A stretch of DNA of 64,000 bases from contig NEEC01000002.1 of NCBI GenBank assembly GCA_002189035.1, positions 2,976,001 through 3,040,000 on the forward strand, given 5' to 3'. A model generated the notes under the pieces. The model had not been told where the DNA came from. It ran no database searches and saw nothing but the letters and a program-made list of their open reading frames with translations. Of this stretch, positions 23,163 to 35,579 are shown piece after piece; the stretch's first letter is position 1, and the number at the start of each line of letters is the position of its first letter. Made by a program: the position numbers and the translations under genes. This DNA comes from Utricularia gibba. Lineage: Eukaryota; Streptophyta; Magnoliopsida; Lamiales; Lentibulariaceae.

Positions 23163-23966
23163 TAATATTACAGCTTTCCTTCGAGAAATACCAGGAGTTA
23201 ATTTAGAAAAAGATTGGGGTGGAGCAAACCAAAGTAATAGCTGCCTAAAAAATCAAGAATGTGGTTAGTGATATGAAGGGATTTTCGAAATTGTAGTGTT
23301 TGAAAAAATTTTGGAGGTGAAGAATCCTATATGCTATAAAAGGAAGAGACAATGAGAGGAGTAAAGGGAAAATCTTGATGAAGAGGAATAGAATCAAGGA
23401 GCAGTAAAATTGGAATGTGATAAAGGTTCTAAGAAGTTTACTGACTATAAAAGTATATGTAGGGGGATTGGGTCTTTCAACAGACGGTAAGGAAGTTTCA
23501 GTAGAATTCTATTATCCTCTATTGCATGCACAATTATGGTAAGGTTATTCTCAATATTGAGATCAAGGGAAGCCTTGGTTCGGGTCTGGTCTCCCGTGGC
23601 CATGAGACATCCCACAGGCAACGCGACTATGGTCACGGAATGCAATTCCCTGGAATACCAGGGTGCCACCCCCACGAACTACCAATTCCCTTAATTAAGA
23701 TTCAAAATTCTCATTAGTTCCAATTAGTATGAGTGTGGCAAATTAAGTCCTTACTTTTTTGTGCACGGTAGGAGCACTTGGAGGGGGCTTCCGGCACCGA
23801 AGATTCCCCATCCATCAGCTTGGGAGTTTAGACGCAAGCAACCCTCAACGTCACTTATTACTTTGTGCATGAATTATCATAGAGAATTCCCATAACGGTT
23901 ACCATGTCTTCATCCTTTCTCAATATTACAATAAAGATGTTTTCTTGGCCCAAAACATATGCATGA
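23163..23966 (+). repeat. Gypsy 3' LTR
   Basis: Matches the 5' LTR over its length, with an extra segment of about 100 bp near 23757-23863. It ends just before a C run (about 23969-23981) followed by a T run. Confidence 0.75.
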
Positions 23967-26784
23967 TCCCCCCCCCCCCTCCTTTTTTTTTTACACAAGC
24001 ATAAGCGTTCTCGGAAGCCTTTAGCCTTGTGTTTTATCCACCCTGTTGTTAAGCTGAGGAGATGAGGCGTGGTAGCTGGCACCGAGTGTCCCAAGGATGT
24101 TCAGTCGACATCGAATCTGGGGGTTAATCTTGATTGATGGAGGAGTTGGTTGGTAACAATGTATGGGGCTCAATTTCATGTGAGATTTGATATGAAGAAT
24201 GAGCTCCAGCCGTAATCATGGATTTGAGGTTGAGGCTAACTGGTAACTAGTAAGAATGATCACTAGATTCCTAATGTAACAGAGTGTATTAGAAAAGTAA
24301 CGAATATGTATAACATTTTTATGTTAATGTGTGAGATAAAAAAAAACAGTAATCACGTTTTTAAATAATTTTTAATAAATGACATTTTGGAATATAAAAT
24401 TATTATTAATTGTCGTCAAAGTCCATATTAAATGTAATTTCATAAACTTAATCTTCAATATGTACAGATTGTAAAATATTAAATGATAACAATTTTGAGA
24501 GAACGGAACCCAAAAGATTGAAATAATAAAAGTTGCATTCTTATTGCATTTATATTTTTTTACAACTCATATTTATTATAAAAACTCAATTAAAATACAT
24601 TTTCAAATCCGATACGACCCATCATTGCAAATTGTAGAACCAAAATCATTACAACTGTGTTTTTGTTCCAAGTTTTTATTGAAATCATGAAGTGGATATT
24701 GTTATTGAGAATTAAGAAAACCAGGGTTGGGTTTGTTGCTAACGGGCTGACTGAAAGATAATTTATGGGCAGTAGGCCTAACTAAATATTAATGATTATT
24801 AATAGAACACAAACATATCTTATTAATTTATTTTATGTTTTAATGATAAGATAATTTATAATAATTTCATCCATTATATATACTTTCAAATAGATTGGTA
24901 ACAATTGACATAAGACACATGAAAAAGATTATTCAAATCTCTACTATCGTTTTAAATTTTGTGGATAGTCGACATCTTTTTGAAGTTTTATCATAATCAT
25001 TTGTAGAAAATGACATTTTTGTTTGGAATCGTCGATGTTTGTAATGAAATGGCTTGCTCTAAGATAAAATTGTACAATCACGTGGAGTTGATCTATTATG
25101 CATTTGCAACAAGCATTCAAGAAAATTAAATCATGCTCATATATACCCTAAATGCTAAATTCTATGAATATATCATGTGTTATAGGTTACCTATGCTTGT
25201 AGCAATATAAGAAATAGCATATGACCATAGGTTATACATAACCATTGCCAATAACTTAGTTGGTCATTTTGTACTTTTGAAATCTGTTGGTTTGAGGTTT
25301 CATTCGTATTATTAATATTTATTCATTTGAAATTTGTGTACAACATCAAGCCATCAATTTTTATACGTCTTTTTAGGGTTTTGAACATGTGAACTAATTT
25401 TTTTATATGTAAATTATTTTATAACGTATTAAACAGATGTTACTTTTTAATAATTTACAACTATCATATTAGTATAGTAGCACATTACGTATTTTCATAG
25501 TATTGTATCAACCCCGATGTAGGTAGATTATGTATACGGGTGCAGGTTATGTACTTTGTGTTGTGTAGAACACCAGCGTCAGTTATGTATAAATCGCAAT
25601 TGTGTACTATTTTGATAGCCACTCAAAAACCATTTATATATATGTAGTATTCATATATTTTAAAAAATATTTGTAAGGTATATATGGGCATCATTTATGT
25701 GTGAAACATATTCTTATATCTAAAAAATTCCAAAATATATATAGATATCATTTATGTATGATCGATATTCAATGGAAATTTATCAAAATTCATATTAATT
25801 ATATGATTGAATTCGTTTTTTAATCTATTACACTAAATAATTTATATATACATATGGTTTTTTAATATTTTAATTAATGAAATTTTGAATTAAATTTTAA
25901 AAATATGTTTTAAAGTTTATATTTGAATAATATATGAATTATGTAGTAAATATGATTGCGATATACATTAAAAATAAAATTATTTAATAAATAATAGAGA
26001 TGAAATAGGGATATTTTATCAACTTGTATAAAACAGAGATACTCTGTAATTTTTTTTTACAGCGAATTATTTTACTAATTTACTAAATTATTTTGGGGAG
26101 CTTCCAATAACCACAATGACATCGTTTTCAATCACGATATAGAAATATTTGAATCCCTATTCCATCGGGATGTGTTATTTATTCACTTTCGTATTGCGTA
26201 AAATTGATTTTCATCCCCTCCCCATTCTTGAAAGACCAGATCTTCGCTAAAATTAGTGTCGAGCAAGCGGGCGGGTTGCCGGAAACCAAGCCCGCCATCG
26301 AGATCCGGATCCGGATGGGATCTGCTCCTATCAGCGGCTTCTGAAACCTCTCACAAGTCACACACCTCGGGTCAGAGTTTAAAGTTGCTTCTGGAAAATA
26401 AAACAGTCAGAAGTCCACCAAAAATGAAACAAAAACATGCCAATCTGTTTGTCTCCTGAATAAGCGTCGCCCGTCGAACATATCCCATCAAACCCGGGTT
26501 GCCGGAAATTCACACCGTTGTTTTCGATTTCGCACGGTGGGTGGGTTGGCGATTTTTCCTTTTTTTTTTTTTTTTTGGAATACACACCGATAACTGAAGT
26601 TGGGTCTGGAGTTTAAGCGATTTACCACATTAGACACTTCAATATCGGCAACTCGAAATACCAGACCCCTGCGTGCACATCTTCGTGCCCTTTTTCTGGA
26701 GAACATTCCTTGTTTCGCGTGTTAGTGCATTGAGGTGTCTTTGAGTTTATAAAGTCTACAGGCTAATTTTATAGATATTAATTA
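23967..26784. other. Spacer, AT-rich in the middle
   Basis: It starts with a C tract and T tract (about 23969-23992). From 24300 to 26180 it is strongly AT-rich with no coding signal. From 26180 to 26784 it is GC-richer, with a repeated word GGGTTGCCGGAAA at about 26275 and 26501 but no credible gene. The last part would include the 3' untranslated region of the gene ending at 26785. Confidence 0.5.
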
Positions 26785-27333
26785 CTATTGGGATTCCAAA
26801 TGGCCCGCCATCTCACTGGATCTGGAATACGGACCGCCCGGTGCAAAACCCATATCCGAGTGATCGAACAGCCCATCCAGCGCCACGTACTCGTCATCGC
26901 CATCATCGGTTTCCCCAAAACCCAACCCGAACCCGTACCCGTACGAATCATCATACGTCGGGACCTCCCAAAACTCGCCGACCTCCTCCGCCTCATTCGA
27001 CGACTGTTCGTGACCTCCCTCAAACTCGGTCGGCGAACACCCGGCCGTCGGCGGCAGTCCGAGCTCATCGTCCGTCGCCTCCAACAAAAAACACAGATCC
27101 GTTCTCGATTCTCCACAATCGGAGGAATCGGAAGCCAGATCTAGAGTCGGCTCCGCCGTCGTAATCTCCTCCTCGAAGCTTTTGATGAAGCAGCAGATCT
27201 CCTCCTCCGGAGGGGCGAACTCCGCCACCTCCTCATCGGAATCATCCAGAATATCCTCTTTCAACCGTTTGGTCGATATCTCATCCTCCTCCACGCCTTG
27301 GAAAACACGCTTATTGCCCTTGGAATTCTCCAT
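26785..27333 (-). CDS. Acidic plant protein of unknown function
   Basis: Single-exon frame of 182 aa starting MENSKGNKR. The frame stays open 43 codons further upstream, but those codons lie across and beyond a TATA box at 27401-27409, so the start at 27333 is chosen. The protein is very acidic, with a short basic patch TKRLK (residues 21-25). It has a hydrophobic/acidic segment EEEICCFIKSFEEEI (43-57), a DLCFLLEATDDELGLPP motif (79-95), and a Tyr/Gly/Asp-rich tail (about 130-165). I recognise no named domain. Acidic and hydrophobic clusters suggest a nuclear regulatory or adaptor protein, but that is inference. Composition and GC content are clearly gene-like. Confidence 0.75.
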   Translation of the reverse strand: MENSKGNKRVFQGVEEDEISTKRLKEDILDDSDEEVAEFAPPEEEICCFIKSFEEEITTAEPTLDLASDSSDCGESRTDLCFLLEATDDELGLPPTAGCSPTEFEGGHEQSSNEAEEVGEFWEVPTYDDSYGYGFGLGFGETDDGDDEYVALDGLFDHSDMGFAPGGPYSRSSEMAGHLESQ

Positions 27334-27400
27334 CAGAAACACAAGGACAAAAGAGAAGATAGCGGAGGAGCGTGTTGGATGGCCGCCGGCGGGGAAAGGG

Positions 27401-27409
27401 AATTTATAG
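27401..27409 (-). promoter_or_regulatory. TATA box of the acidic-protein gene
   Basis: Minus-strand CTATAAATT lies about 70 bp upstream of the start codon at 27333. This implies a leader of about 40 nt. Confidence 0.7.
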
Positions 27410-27624
27410 TGGGGGGTGGAGAAAAATGGAAGTGATGTGGGAGAAAAGGAGGGCCGGTTCACGGATATCTTGTCAGATGAGGTTTTAGGTGACGTGTCTC
27501 TCCATCCCTGCCCCTCTCAGAATTCGGACTTTTTAATAATTTATTACTATTTAGTTTCATAGGAATATTTTAAATTTCCGGAATTAATCGGATTTAAATC
27601 AAGAGTTGGAGTCCGGTGTCAGCC

Positions 27625-27634
27625 GTGGGCCCAC
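27625..27634. promoter_or_regulatory. Palindromic site II / TCP-type motif
   Basis: GTGGGCCCAC is a perfect palindrome that contains TGGGCC/GGCCCA site II cores, known binding sites for plant TCP factors. It lies about 220 bp upstream of the TATA box of the gene at 26785-27333, a usual place for such elements. Confidence 0.45.
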
Positions 27635-27639
27635 TCATG

Positions 27640-29779
27640 AGTTGGAGTAGGTTCTGTAGCTGTACTGGCGTGCCGCTTTGTTTTATTTATTTTACTTTTA
27701 TTTTTAATTATTTCCTAATTTTCCCCTCAAAAGTAACGCCCTTACTTAATTTCCCTTTCCCATCACGTGCCCATAGGATCCCCAACGAATTTTGAACCAA
27801 TTATTGGTGTATGTTTGTTTGATAATATTTTTGATAATCCATGTTACATGCTATATATTATAAGAAAAAAATTAGTTCAAGAAAAAATAACGAATACATT
27901 ATTTTATTTATAGATGTATCATATACTTTTTTTAGATAGTAATATCTAGAACTAATTACAATCAATATCTTATAGGTCATTTTAATTAAAATTATAGTGG
28001 ACGTATAGTCTTTTATTTTATTCAATAAATATTAAAAATATTTATTAATATCATGGGACAATAAAAACCAGCTCAATATACTGGCTTCTGGCTTGGTGCG
28101 CATCGGTTGGTTACCTTCCAGAAGAGTCGACTCACCGCCAAGGACGTGGATAGGGACGCGGCGGTAGTTAGTAGGGCACATTCTTGCAGCTCTATTTAGG
28201 TTGGTTGAATCGTGTAATTACCAAAATCTGTTCATATTGGAATCCTGATTCGTACTGTCAGATAACATATTCGACCTTATAGTAAATTAATGAAAGCGTC
28301 TCGTGGTGTTGTCGGATTCACGTACACTGGAGCCTTGTGCATCTGATAATGTGGATCCTCATCAATAAATATTTCAGAATTATTGTACTGCACGGAGTTT
28401 TTAATTGAGGGCCAGGGGGTCACGTCTACGGGGGGGATGTTTCTCCTATTTCAACACGGGTGGGGGTGTCGGAGCGGAGCGGATCGGATCCTTCACGATG
28501 CAACTAAAGGTTGAAGAGACCCTGCTTTTAATGATATTGATTTTGTCGGCTTGGAACACATTTTTAGCATGAATATCTATCTGCTTCCCAGATACGTGTC
28601 TGCGTTTTCAATTCCCACACATACAAAACACACCAACTTGGATGACAACTTGTGCCTAAGTCACGTGTCACTCGTGGCATTTGGGCGAGCCTACGGAGGA
28701 CATGATGATGGGTGCTCGGTGGACGCGTAGCCCTCTCCAAGGCCGTACACACTAACTGAAGCTGAGTTCTGTTTTCCAAGATACGCTTGGACCACCGGAT
28801 CCCAACCCGTAGACCGCACATGACATGGCTCAAAATAACATAAAATAAGATGTGGAGGAGTTATTTTGGGGATGAATTAGAAATCTTAATCATGCGTCAT
28901 ACATTGTATGAAAAAATTCAAGTTTGATTTTTTTCAATATGTATAATAAAGTGTACAAATGACCGTTTTTTTAAATAATTCATTATTTTATATTGTCATT
29001 CATGATGTTTTAAATTTGAAACAACTCCACCCCAGCTCGGCTTGGTCGTGTGTGTGGCATGAATCATCCAATTCAATTATTTTTAATGTCACTTCAATAC
29101 CCTGGTGTTTGGATTGGATTTGGATTGAGAGGAGAAGAAGAAGCTTTTGGTACAAAGAAAGGCATTTTTAATTAGCTTTCGGTGCACATATGAAGCGGTA
29201 GAGTGGGCCAAATTACCGCATCGGGACCGAGCTCTCCCACTTAATTCAACCCCAGCTGTAAAAGAGTGTTGAAACGGCTCTATATTTATGGTTTACGAAT
29301 CAACCATTGGATTGATCGCTTTTTTAACCTATGGTGGTGTTACTTCAAGTACGGGCATCGTGGTAGCCAACCAGTCAGTCCCACTGACACCACATACCAT
29401 GGCTGGGCCGCCCGATGCAGAGCAGTTCAAGTCAACAAGCATAAGCAACTTGGTTTAGAAAAACAATGCCCTTGGGGCTAGTGGTCGTCGCCAATGAGTC
29501 AGTCAACACGATCATGGAAAAATGCATATCCAATCAAAGACACCAAATTGAAATACTAAACTCTCTTACCAAACTTACAAACTTGGACTGGAAATACACC
29601 AAATCGGATTTCATTTTACTATATCCAAATCTAATAGAAAAGAGATAATCACATTTAAAGCATCAACTTGGTTAATAGAATTCAAATCCAAATTCAATTC
29701 AATTCATCCATCCAAATTTCATCTCTGCTTTCTGTATCATTATCAATACATAATTTTCAAGATATGTGTCCTCCTACCC
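27640..29779. other. Intergenic spacer
   Basis: It begins AT-rich, with a GC-richer stretch at about 28080-28820 and 29030-29480. The open frames there are short, without domains and with atypical composition. No gene or element was recognised. Confidence 0.45.
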
Positions 29780-29788
29780 TATAAAAAA
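29780..29788 (+). promoter_or_regulatory. TATA-like box before a small ORF
   Basis: TATAAAAAA lies about 100 bp upstream of the ATG at 29879. A telo-box-like CTAGGGTTT is present between them at about 29862. Confidence 0.35.
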
Positions 29789-29878
29789 ACCAGCACAGAT
29801 CAATTATTCCACTAACTTTGAGTTGATTATTGAATTACCAACTGCTCCAGCATTAGCAGCGCTAGGGTTTAACCCCAG

Positions 29879-30055
29879 ATGAAGCGATCCACAGATGATG
29901 ACCACCGACCGGGTTCATCTGGGCCGTGCGTGTCCAGATTTCAAAGACTGCGTGCGATACACGGGATGATTACCGATGTGATTGGTGGAAGTTGTCCGAG
30001 TACGCACCTACACCTGCAGCCACAAAAGAAACAATGGATTGGGTTATTTTTGTAA
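29879..30055 (+). CDS. Possible small ORF, 58 aa
   Basis: The frame MKRSTDDDHRPGSS... ends WIGLFL. It is preceded at 100 bp by a TATA-like box and has a GC content above its surroundings. No domain, signal peptide or membrane segment is visible. It could be a small gene, the first exon of a longer gene not resolved here, or a chance frame near a promoter-like sequence. Confidence 0.25.
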   Translation: MKRSTDDDHRPGSSGPCVSRFQRLRAIHGMITDVIGGSCPSTHLHLQPQKKQWIGLFL

Positions 30056-30917
30056 CGCCAGATTTTGATAGCGGCCCGCCCCTTGGCGTGTTAGACCGAA
30101 AACTAAGAAATATACAATAAAGTAGTGCAATAAGAGGTGAAGGCGGTTTGTATGGACGGCACAGATTTGATTGAGGATGAATACCAAATAATGGTATTTT
30201 ATTGGGAGTGGAAGATCAGCTCAGCAGCACTAATGACGACGTCGTACGATATGGATGGATATTTTTGTGAAAAGATAAAAAAATATTGGGACCACTTTAG
30301 AATTGAGTGAAAGAAAGCCGGGGGACCACCGAGGGAGACGTCTTGCAGGGTTATTTTTTTATGGGGATACTTTGGTCATTTCCTCTTCCATTTTCATGAC
30401 GTGGTCCCCACTCTCCCGCACACCGGTTCCTCTTCCATCAGATTTAAAAGCTGGGGCCTGGTGTGGGCCCACTCAAAATATAATTTTTTGTCAATTGAGT
30501 GAAATTACAATGAATAAAATGGCATTTATTTTCTTAAAAGAAAAAAGATTCAAGTGACCGCCAAGTTTAGATTTAATAAATTCCATTTTTTTTTGGAACT
30601 AGGGATATTTTACAAAGAAAAGGCTTTAATCACATCATTTATGGAAATTACGGAGTCACCCTTCGCCAATTTTGACTCATCTCTGCACCACTCAATTCTT
30701 TGATTCTACCAAATTAGAATAAATTTAACTCATTCTGATCAAGAAAAAAAAGAATATATTTAACTTATAATTTAGTTTTTATATGAATTTTTTGATTTAG
30801 CTGTTGTATAACGAAAAAAAGGGTTTGATTTATTCACTATAAAGCTTTATATACTCTGTAAATGAAAATGATTGTAATTTGAACCCTCCTCAGGAGTGGT
30901 GCCAAGCGCGCGCATCT
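30056..30917. other. Intergenic spacer
   Basis: No gene recognised. It holds a second GTGGGCCCAC palindrome at 30463-30472 without a downstream gene that I can identify. Confidence 0.45.
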
Positions 30918-31189
30918 TCACGTTTCACCCCACCTCAGAGTTCTTGGACGGTAACTCAAACGCCGGGAAACGCGTTGAAAGGGAGAGAAAGAGAAAAGCC
31001 GAGTTGGAGACTTGTCTTTATTCTCTTGTAGATAAAAATGTGGAATTTTTATAGCAAAAGCGATGTAGTAAACTGCATGGGGTTGCAATGTAAACTTCAT
31101 CATCAAATACTTACACATTTCTGAACAAGAACTTCTACATAAACTTATCCCAAACATAACCACCTAAAGTAATAAACTGTGCTTCTTCT

Positions 31190-31880
31190 TCCAAACCAGC
31201 AGCAACTTCCACCATGAGAGTTCAGGCTTGGCTTCCAACATCCTCTTCAGTCGAATAAATGCTGCAGTTTTTAATGGCTTTGCACAACTCAGCCTTCTTG
31301 GCATTCAGACACACCCCATGATAAAGTGAAATTTCGGGTTATGCTCGCTCGCTTCTCCAATGAAACACCGGATTCTCGCCCACAGCTGTTGCCAGCTCGT
31401 TGTCTTTACGAATTGGATCGATACAGAAAAAATGAAATTTTCCGGCCATGTCTCATCCAAATTCCATGACCAACACCCGCATTTGCTGCTACATATCCAG
31501 CTTTGAAAGTTGAAAGAGTGGCCATGTGCTGCTTCTTTGACCTCTATGCTACAGTAGATTCTCTTTGGAAAGAACACGATACCAGAAGTGCTACAAGAGT
31601 CATTCCTCCTTCCGCATAATCGCTATCACCATAGCCACTCAAATATGAAGTTTCAGGGATCCATACCACATGCCAATGTCTGTGGTTCCTTTCCAATAAT
31701 GCATAATCCGTTTAGCAGCTTTTAAATGTGTTGGGTGTTTTCGTGAACTAACTTAACAACAAAGAATATCTGGTCTTGTGCTTGTTAAACACAGCAAACT
31801 TCCCTCAAGACTCTTGAGCAAGGATGCATCTACAGGAGCTATAGAATCATCAGATCACAGTATTACTCCATACTTGATTC
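31190..31880 (-). pseudogene. Copia RT/RNase H fragment
   Basis: Minus-strand translation gives SLEGSLLCLTSTRPDI at about 31770-31822, then HLKAAKRIMHYWKGTTDIGMWY at about 31665-31730. These are the conserved end of Copia reverse transcriptase and the start of RNase H. Weaker RNase H similarity continues to about 31300. Frameshifts and stops are common. No LTR was identified. Confidence 0.7.
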
Positions 31881-32816
31881 GACATACAAAGAGTATTCAT
31901 GTGGATGGCTCTCGCAACTAAAACCCTCATAGAGAAAACATAAATTGATTCGATACTTCCACGCTAGTGGGATTTCTTTTAAACCCTAAAGAACCTTATT
32001 TTCATGTTCACACCCTCTTTTCAAAAAAAATCAGGAGGTTGTTGATAATTTTACTCACTGTAAACAATTCAGTTTTTACAAATCTATACATACCACCAAT
32101 AATCATTAAAACGTATCAAGTTTCTCTGTTTTTCAATTATAAAATTATTATATTTATGTATATTTCTATTATATCCTTGTCGCATAATATTTTATTTAAG
32201 TTAAATATATAATTTTACAATTTTTAAATATATAAAGTTATGAAAACATATTATTTTTACAACTAAAAAATTTCAAAAAAAAAATTAAAATAACATTAAT
32301 TATATATATAGTTTAAATTATGATAAATATAACTACCATACGTAAAAATAACAAAGTTATTCATTAATATAAATAAAATATAAGTATATGTTAAATAAGT
32401 TACCAATCATTTTTTATTGTGTACTCAAATTTAAAAATTGAATAGTATCCTTTATTTATTTATATTTTTGAAATTATTATTATTTTGTATTATTCAATTT
32501 ATTCTTGAAAGTACTATATAAAAGTCCTATTTTTTTAAATATGGATTTATGAGTAAAAAAATTCAAAATAACTCCTAAATTCATATATTGTAAATAATTA
32601 ACTAAAATTTTAAAAAATATACTTGTATCAAAGATAAGAATATTAAATTGATAATAAACAGGAGATTTTATTTATAACAGTATATTAAAGAATGTTTTTT
32701 GTTTCATATGTAAGTTAAAAAATTTATTTTACAATTTCATATATTTAAATATTTATCATTTCTTTTAATAATTTTTTTTCCTATTTGGATTCTATTTTAA
32801 GAGAATTGTAGTTCAT
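31881..32816. other. AT-rich spacer
   Basis: Extremely AT-rich. No coding or repeat structure defined. Confidence 0.5.
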
Positions 32817-33029
32817 CTACAAATTCATAAAAGGAAAATTTTTCATCATTTCCAAATACTTTTCCATCTTTTCGTCTATCTCAATAGCACAAAGTTTCAC
32901 TTCAAAGTGTTTTGATATCATAGTTTTCTCTATTACTTTATATTCTAGATGCTCTTTATAGGTTATGATTTTGTTCATTAGCTGGGATGCTATGTGGTAG
33001 TATTGTTTGAAAGCCCCACTCTCTTCCAT
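32817..33029 (-). pseudogene. Copia gag (UBN2) fragment
   Basis: A 70-aa frame contains VIEKTMISKHFEVKLCAIE followed by an acidic/lysine segment. It matches the spacing of the UBN2 pattern (VIEKIL...FE...AIEE) in Copia gag. Isolated, with no other domain nearby, and probably a short relic. Confidence 0.5.
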
Positions 33030-33461
33030 TTCGTGTTTTTAGGATATAGGTTGTTGTGTTTGTGTTTATATTTTTTGATGCATTTTTGGGGCTTATGACA
33101 TGAGCTGATTGTATGACCTCTTCCTATTGATTAGAGATCACTTGACTGCAATTGCTTCGTTATGATATCAGAATTTTCTTTTTCTCTTTTTTTTTCTGTT
33201 GTGAGATTAATTTTGTGGGGATTCTTGTTGAGGTGTTAGATGATGACTGTTGAGGATGAATTTGAGGTAAGGCACATCAAAATCTTACAAACATGGAAGA
33301 GAAAGGGCATAGGTGAACAAAGAAGAAGAGAATTGAAAATGAACTATGTTTCATTGTCTTGAATCCTATTTTTCATATTTATTATTACAATATGTTGTTT
33401 TAAAATTTAATTATAAATTTTTTTGAAAGTAATGAATATTATATCTCTTGATGTTACTTGT

Positions 33462-33715
33462 GACATATAAGTAGTGTCTAGAATGGTTTGAGTGTTGCTT
33501 GTAAGAACCACTTGACATATAAGCAATGCCCATGAAGATATGAGTGTTATTGAATACTTTTAATTAGTGCCAAACATTATTGTTAATTTTAAATAATTTT
33601 TAATTGAATAGTTTTAGTTAGCGTCAAACATTATTATTAATTTTAAATGATTTTGAATTCAATACTTTTAATTAGTGTCAAACATGATTGTTAATTTTAA
33701 ATGATTTTAAAATTG
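33462..33715. repeat. Degenerate tandem repeats (52 and 54 bp)
   Basis: Three units of 54 bp start at 33553, 33607 and 33661. Each reads AATA(C/G)TTTTA(A/G)TTAG(T/C)G, then CAAACAT, then TTAATTTTAAAT. Just upstream, two more diverged units start at 33462 and 33514 (GACATATAAG...GAGTGTT, period 52). No coding sequence. Confidence 0.75.
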
Positions 33716-35500
33716 AAAATATGATTATGTTGCCTATTACTGCTAAATTTGATATTAATTTATAATATTACTCCGAAAATTGAATTCATTCGTATTTGAT
33801 TTATAAGTTCACACATAAGGATATTGATTGTTTATATAAAAAAAGAGACGTCCTTCCGAACATTATGTAATCTAAAAGAATAATTCAGTTTCAAGACAAC
33901 ACACACTAGAAACATCAACAAACACGAGTTACTTATAGCCATATATAATATTTACTAACAAATAAGTTTTAGAGTTCTTCACTCTTTGTCAATTGTGATT
34001 ATTTACCTAGCATTTAACTTACGAACTGTAATATGGATAGGACTAAAATTTCTTAATTACTTCTCAACGTGTACGTTATGAACATTTATTGGGCCAAATT
34101 ACCTAGTTCCCTTCACCACTCGTGAATCGCAAGATGCTAGAGAGTAAATTCATGATATCAAACATACCTTCCACAAGTAATTACTAAACCACTAACTATT
34201 ATATAGTTTCGCATTTGGCCTATAATGCCTGTTGATATTGAATAGTTTTTTGTTGGACTATGTTAGGGTTAAAATTATTTGTTTTTCAATTAAAATTATT
34301 GATATATTCAATGATCGGTCCACTCTAAGGATGTATTCTCCCTGTGAACATCATGGAAAAATAGTAATTTCAGTGAAATACATTGAAGTTGGCTTGAAAT
34401 TTTTTTTTAACCCATTTTTATTCCAATCACTCACTTATATGCATCTTCCACTTGTTGTTCCTACATCTAAACTTTACTTATAGTTCTCAATTTCTTGCAA
34501 TTTCATAATTAAGAAAGAATTGACCGTATTATAGTTTGTTTTCTTTGCATTGTACAACTTAAAAATGGCCATCCATCTAGTGATTGGTATTTTCAAACAT
34601 GAAGTCATAAGAAATTACTCTCTATAGCACCTAGGCTTTCGCTAAATAATACAAGTAGAACATCCTTATTATAACATCATGTTATGCTAATTGGATATTT
34701 CCATTGTCATACTCAAGAGCTAAAGCCATAAACAATGATCTTGTATTTAATTTGTTCTTTGATGAAAAATACAAGTATATAATGAGCTGTCTTCAACAAA
34801 AGAATTATCATTAGCAACAAATAAAAACATTCTTAATAACTCATGTGCTTAGAAATGTTGTAGGTAATATATGTTTTTTTATTAATATTTTTTGACAATA
34901 ATTATAGATACATGACATGCAAGATTCACATCATATTTGGAGAGTTTTGGAATGGAGTCAAGTGAAGGAGGAGGTAGAATGGGGAAATTAAGGATAGATA
35001 ATGCAAGAATAACAACTCGATGAAGAAGGTAAAATGAGGAGATAGAGGAAGAAATTAAGTAAGGGAGTACCATTCCACATATTTCAACATCTTATGAAAT
35101 AAAAAACGTACAAAGACTGGCACAAGAAAATGAAGGCATAGTTGAATATCTCAAGAATGCAAGAGAGTCGATACTAATCCTTAAGATGAAGTGCAAAACT
35201 ACATAAAAGAAGTAGAAAAATTGAACAATGAAGTGAGGATCAAAAGGTCAAAATAGAGATCTTCCAATACAACAAATAAAAGATTTCAAATGTACATGAA
35301 CAATGCTAATCATCTACTAAGGGAAAAGAGAATAGATTTTTATATATAAGACAACATTTGAAGGATTGAAAATGTTCCTTGAAACCATTTTAATTCCAAC
35401 AAGTAATTTATCTCAAAGAACATGCATCTCATTCTAGGAATTGAGAAAGTAGAAAGAAAGTATAAAAGTTGAGTAACCAACAACACCTGTTCCAGAGACA
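33716..35500. other. AT-rich spacer / unrecognised element interior
   Basis: Mostly AT-rich with no gene. From about 35090 a fragmentary lysine/glutamate-rich reading appears, which may belong to the interior of the Gypsy element that follows. Confidence 0.4.
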
Positions 35501-35579
35501 AATACTAAAAAACCCAGAGATGAAGTGGAGGCAACCGAGGAAGAACAGGTTGCTGAAGAAGAAGCTTTAATGGACAGAA

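Larger units (their letters stand above)
18900..23966 (+). mobile_element. Chromodomain Ty3/Gypsy retrotransposon, degenerate
   Basis: Two related LTRs (18900-19607 and 23163-23966) enclose a decayed pol in the order protease, RT, RNase H, integrase, chromodomain, as in Gypsy chromoviruses. Gag is largely missing between 19634 and 19940. A drifted iMet-type primer-binding site may lie near 19632. Stops and frameshifts occur throughout, so the element cannot move by itself. Confidence 0.88.

Noticed and set aside
23969-23992. C tract and T tract as a biological signal
   Set aside because: Most simply a low-complexity run at the LTR end, or a sequencing/assembly artefact.
26788-27164. Arginine/proline-rich + strand frames of about 110 aa
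   Set aside because: They are antisense to the acidic-protein gene and reflect its codon bias in GC-rich DNA; no promoter or domain on this strand.
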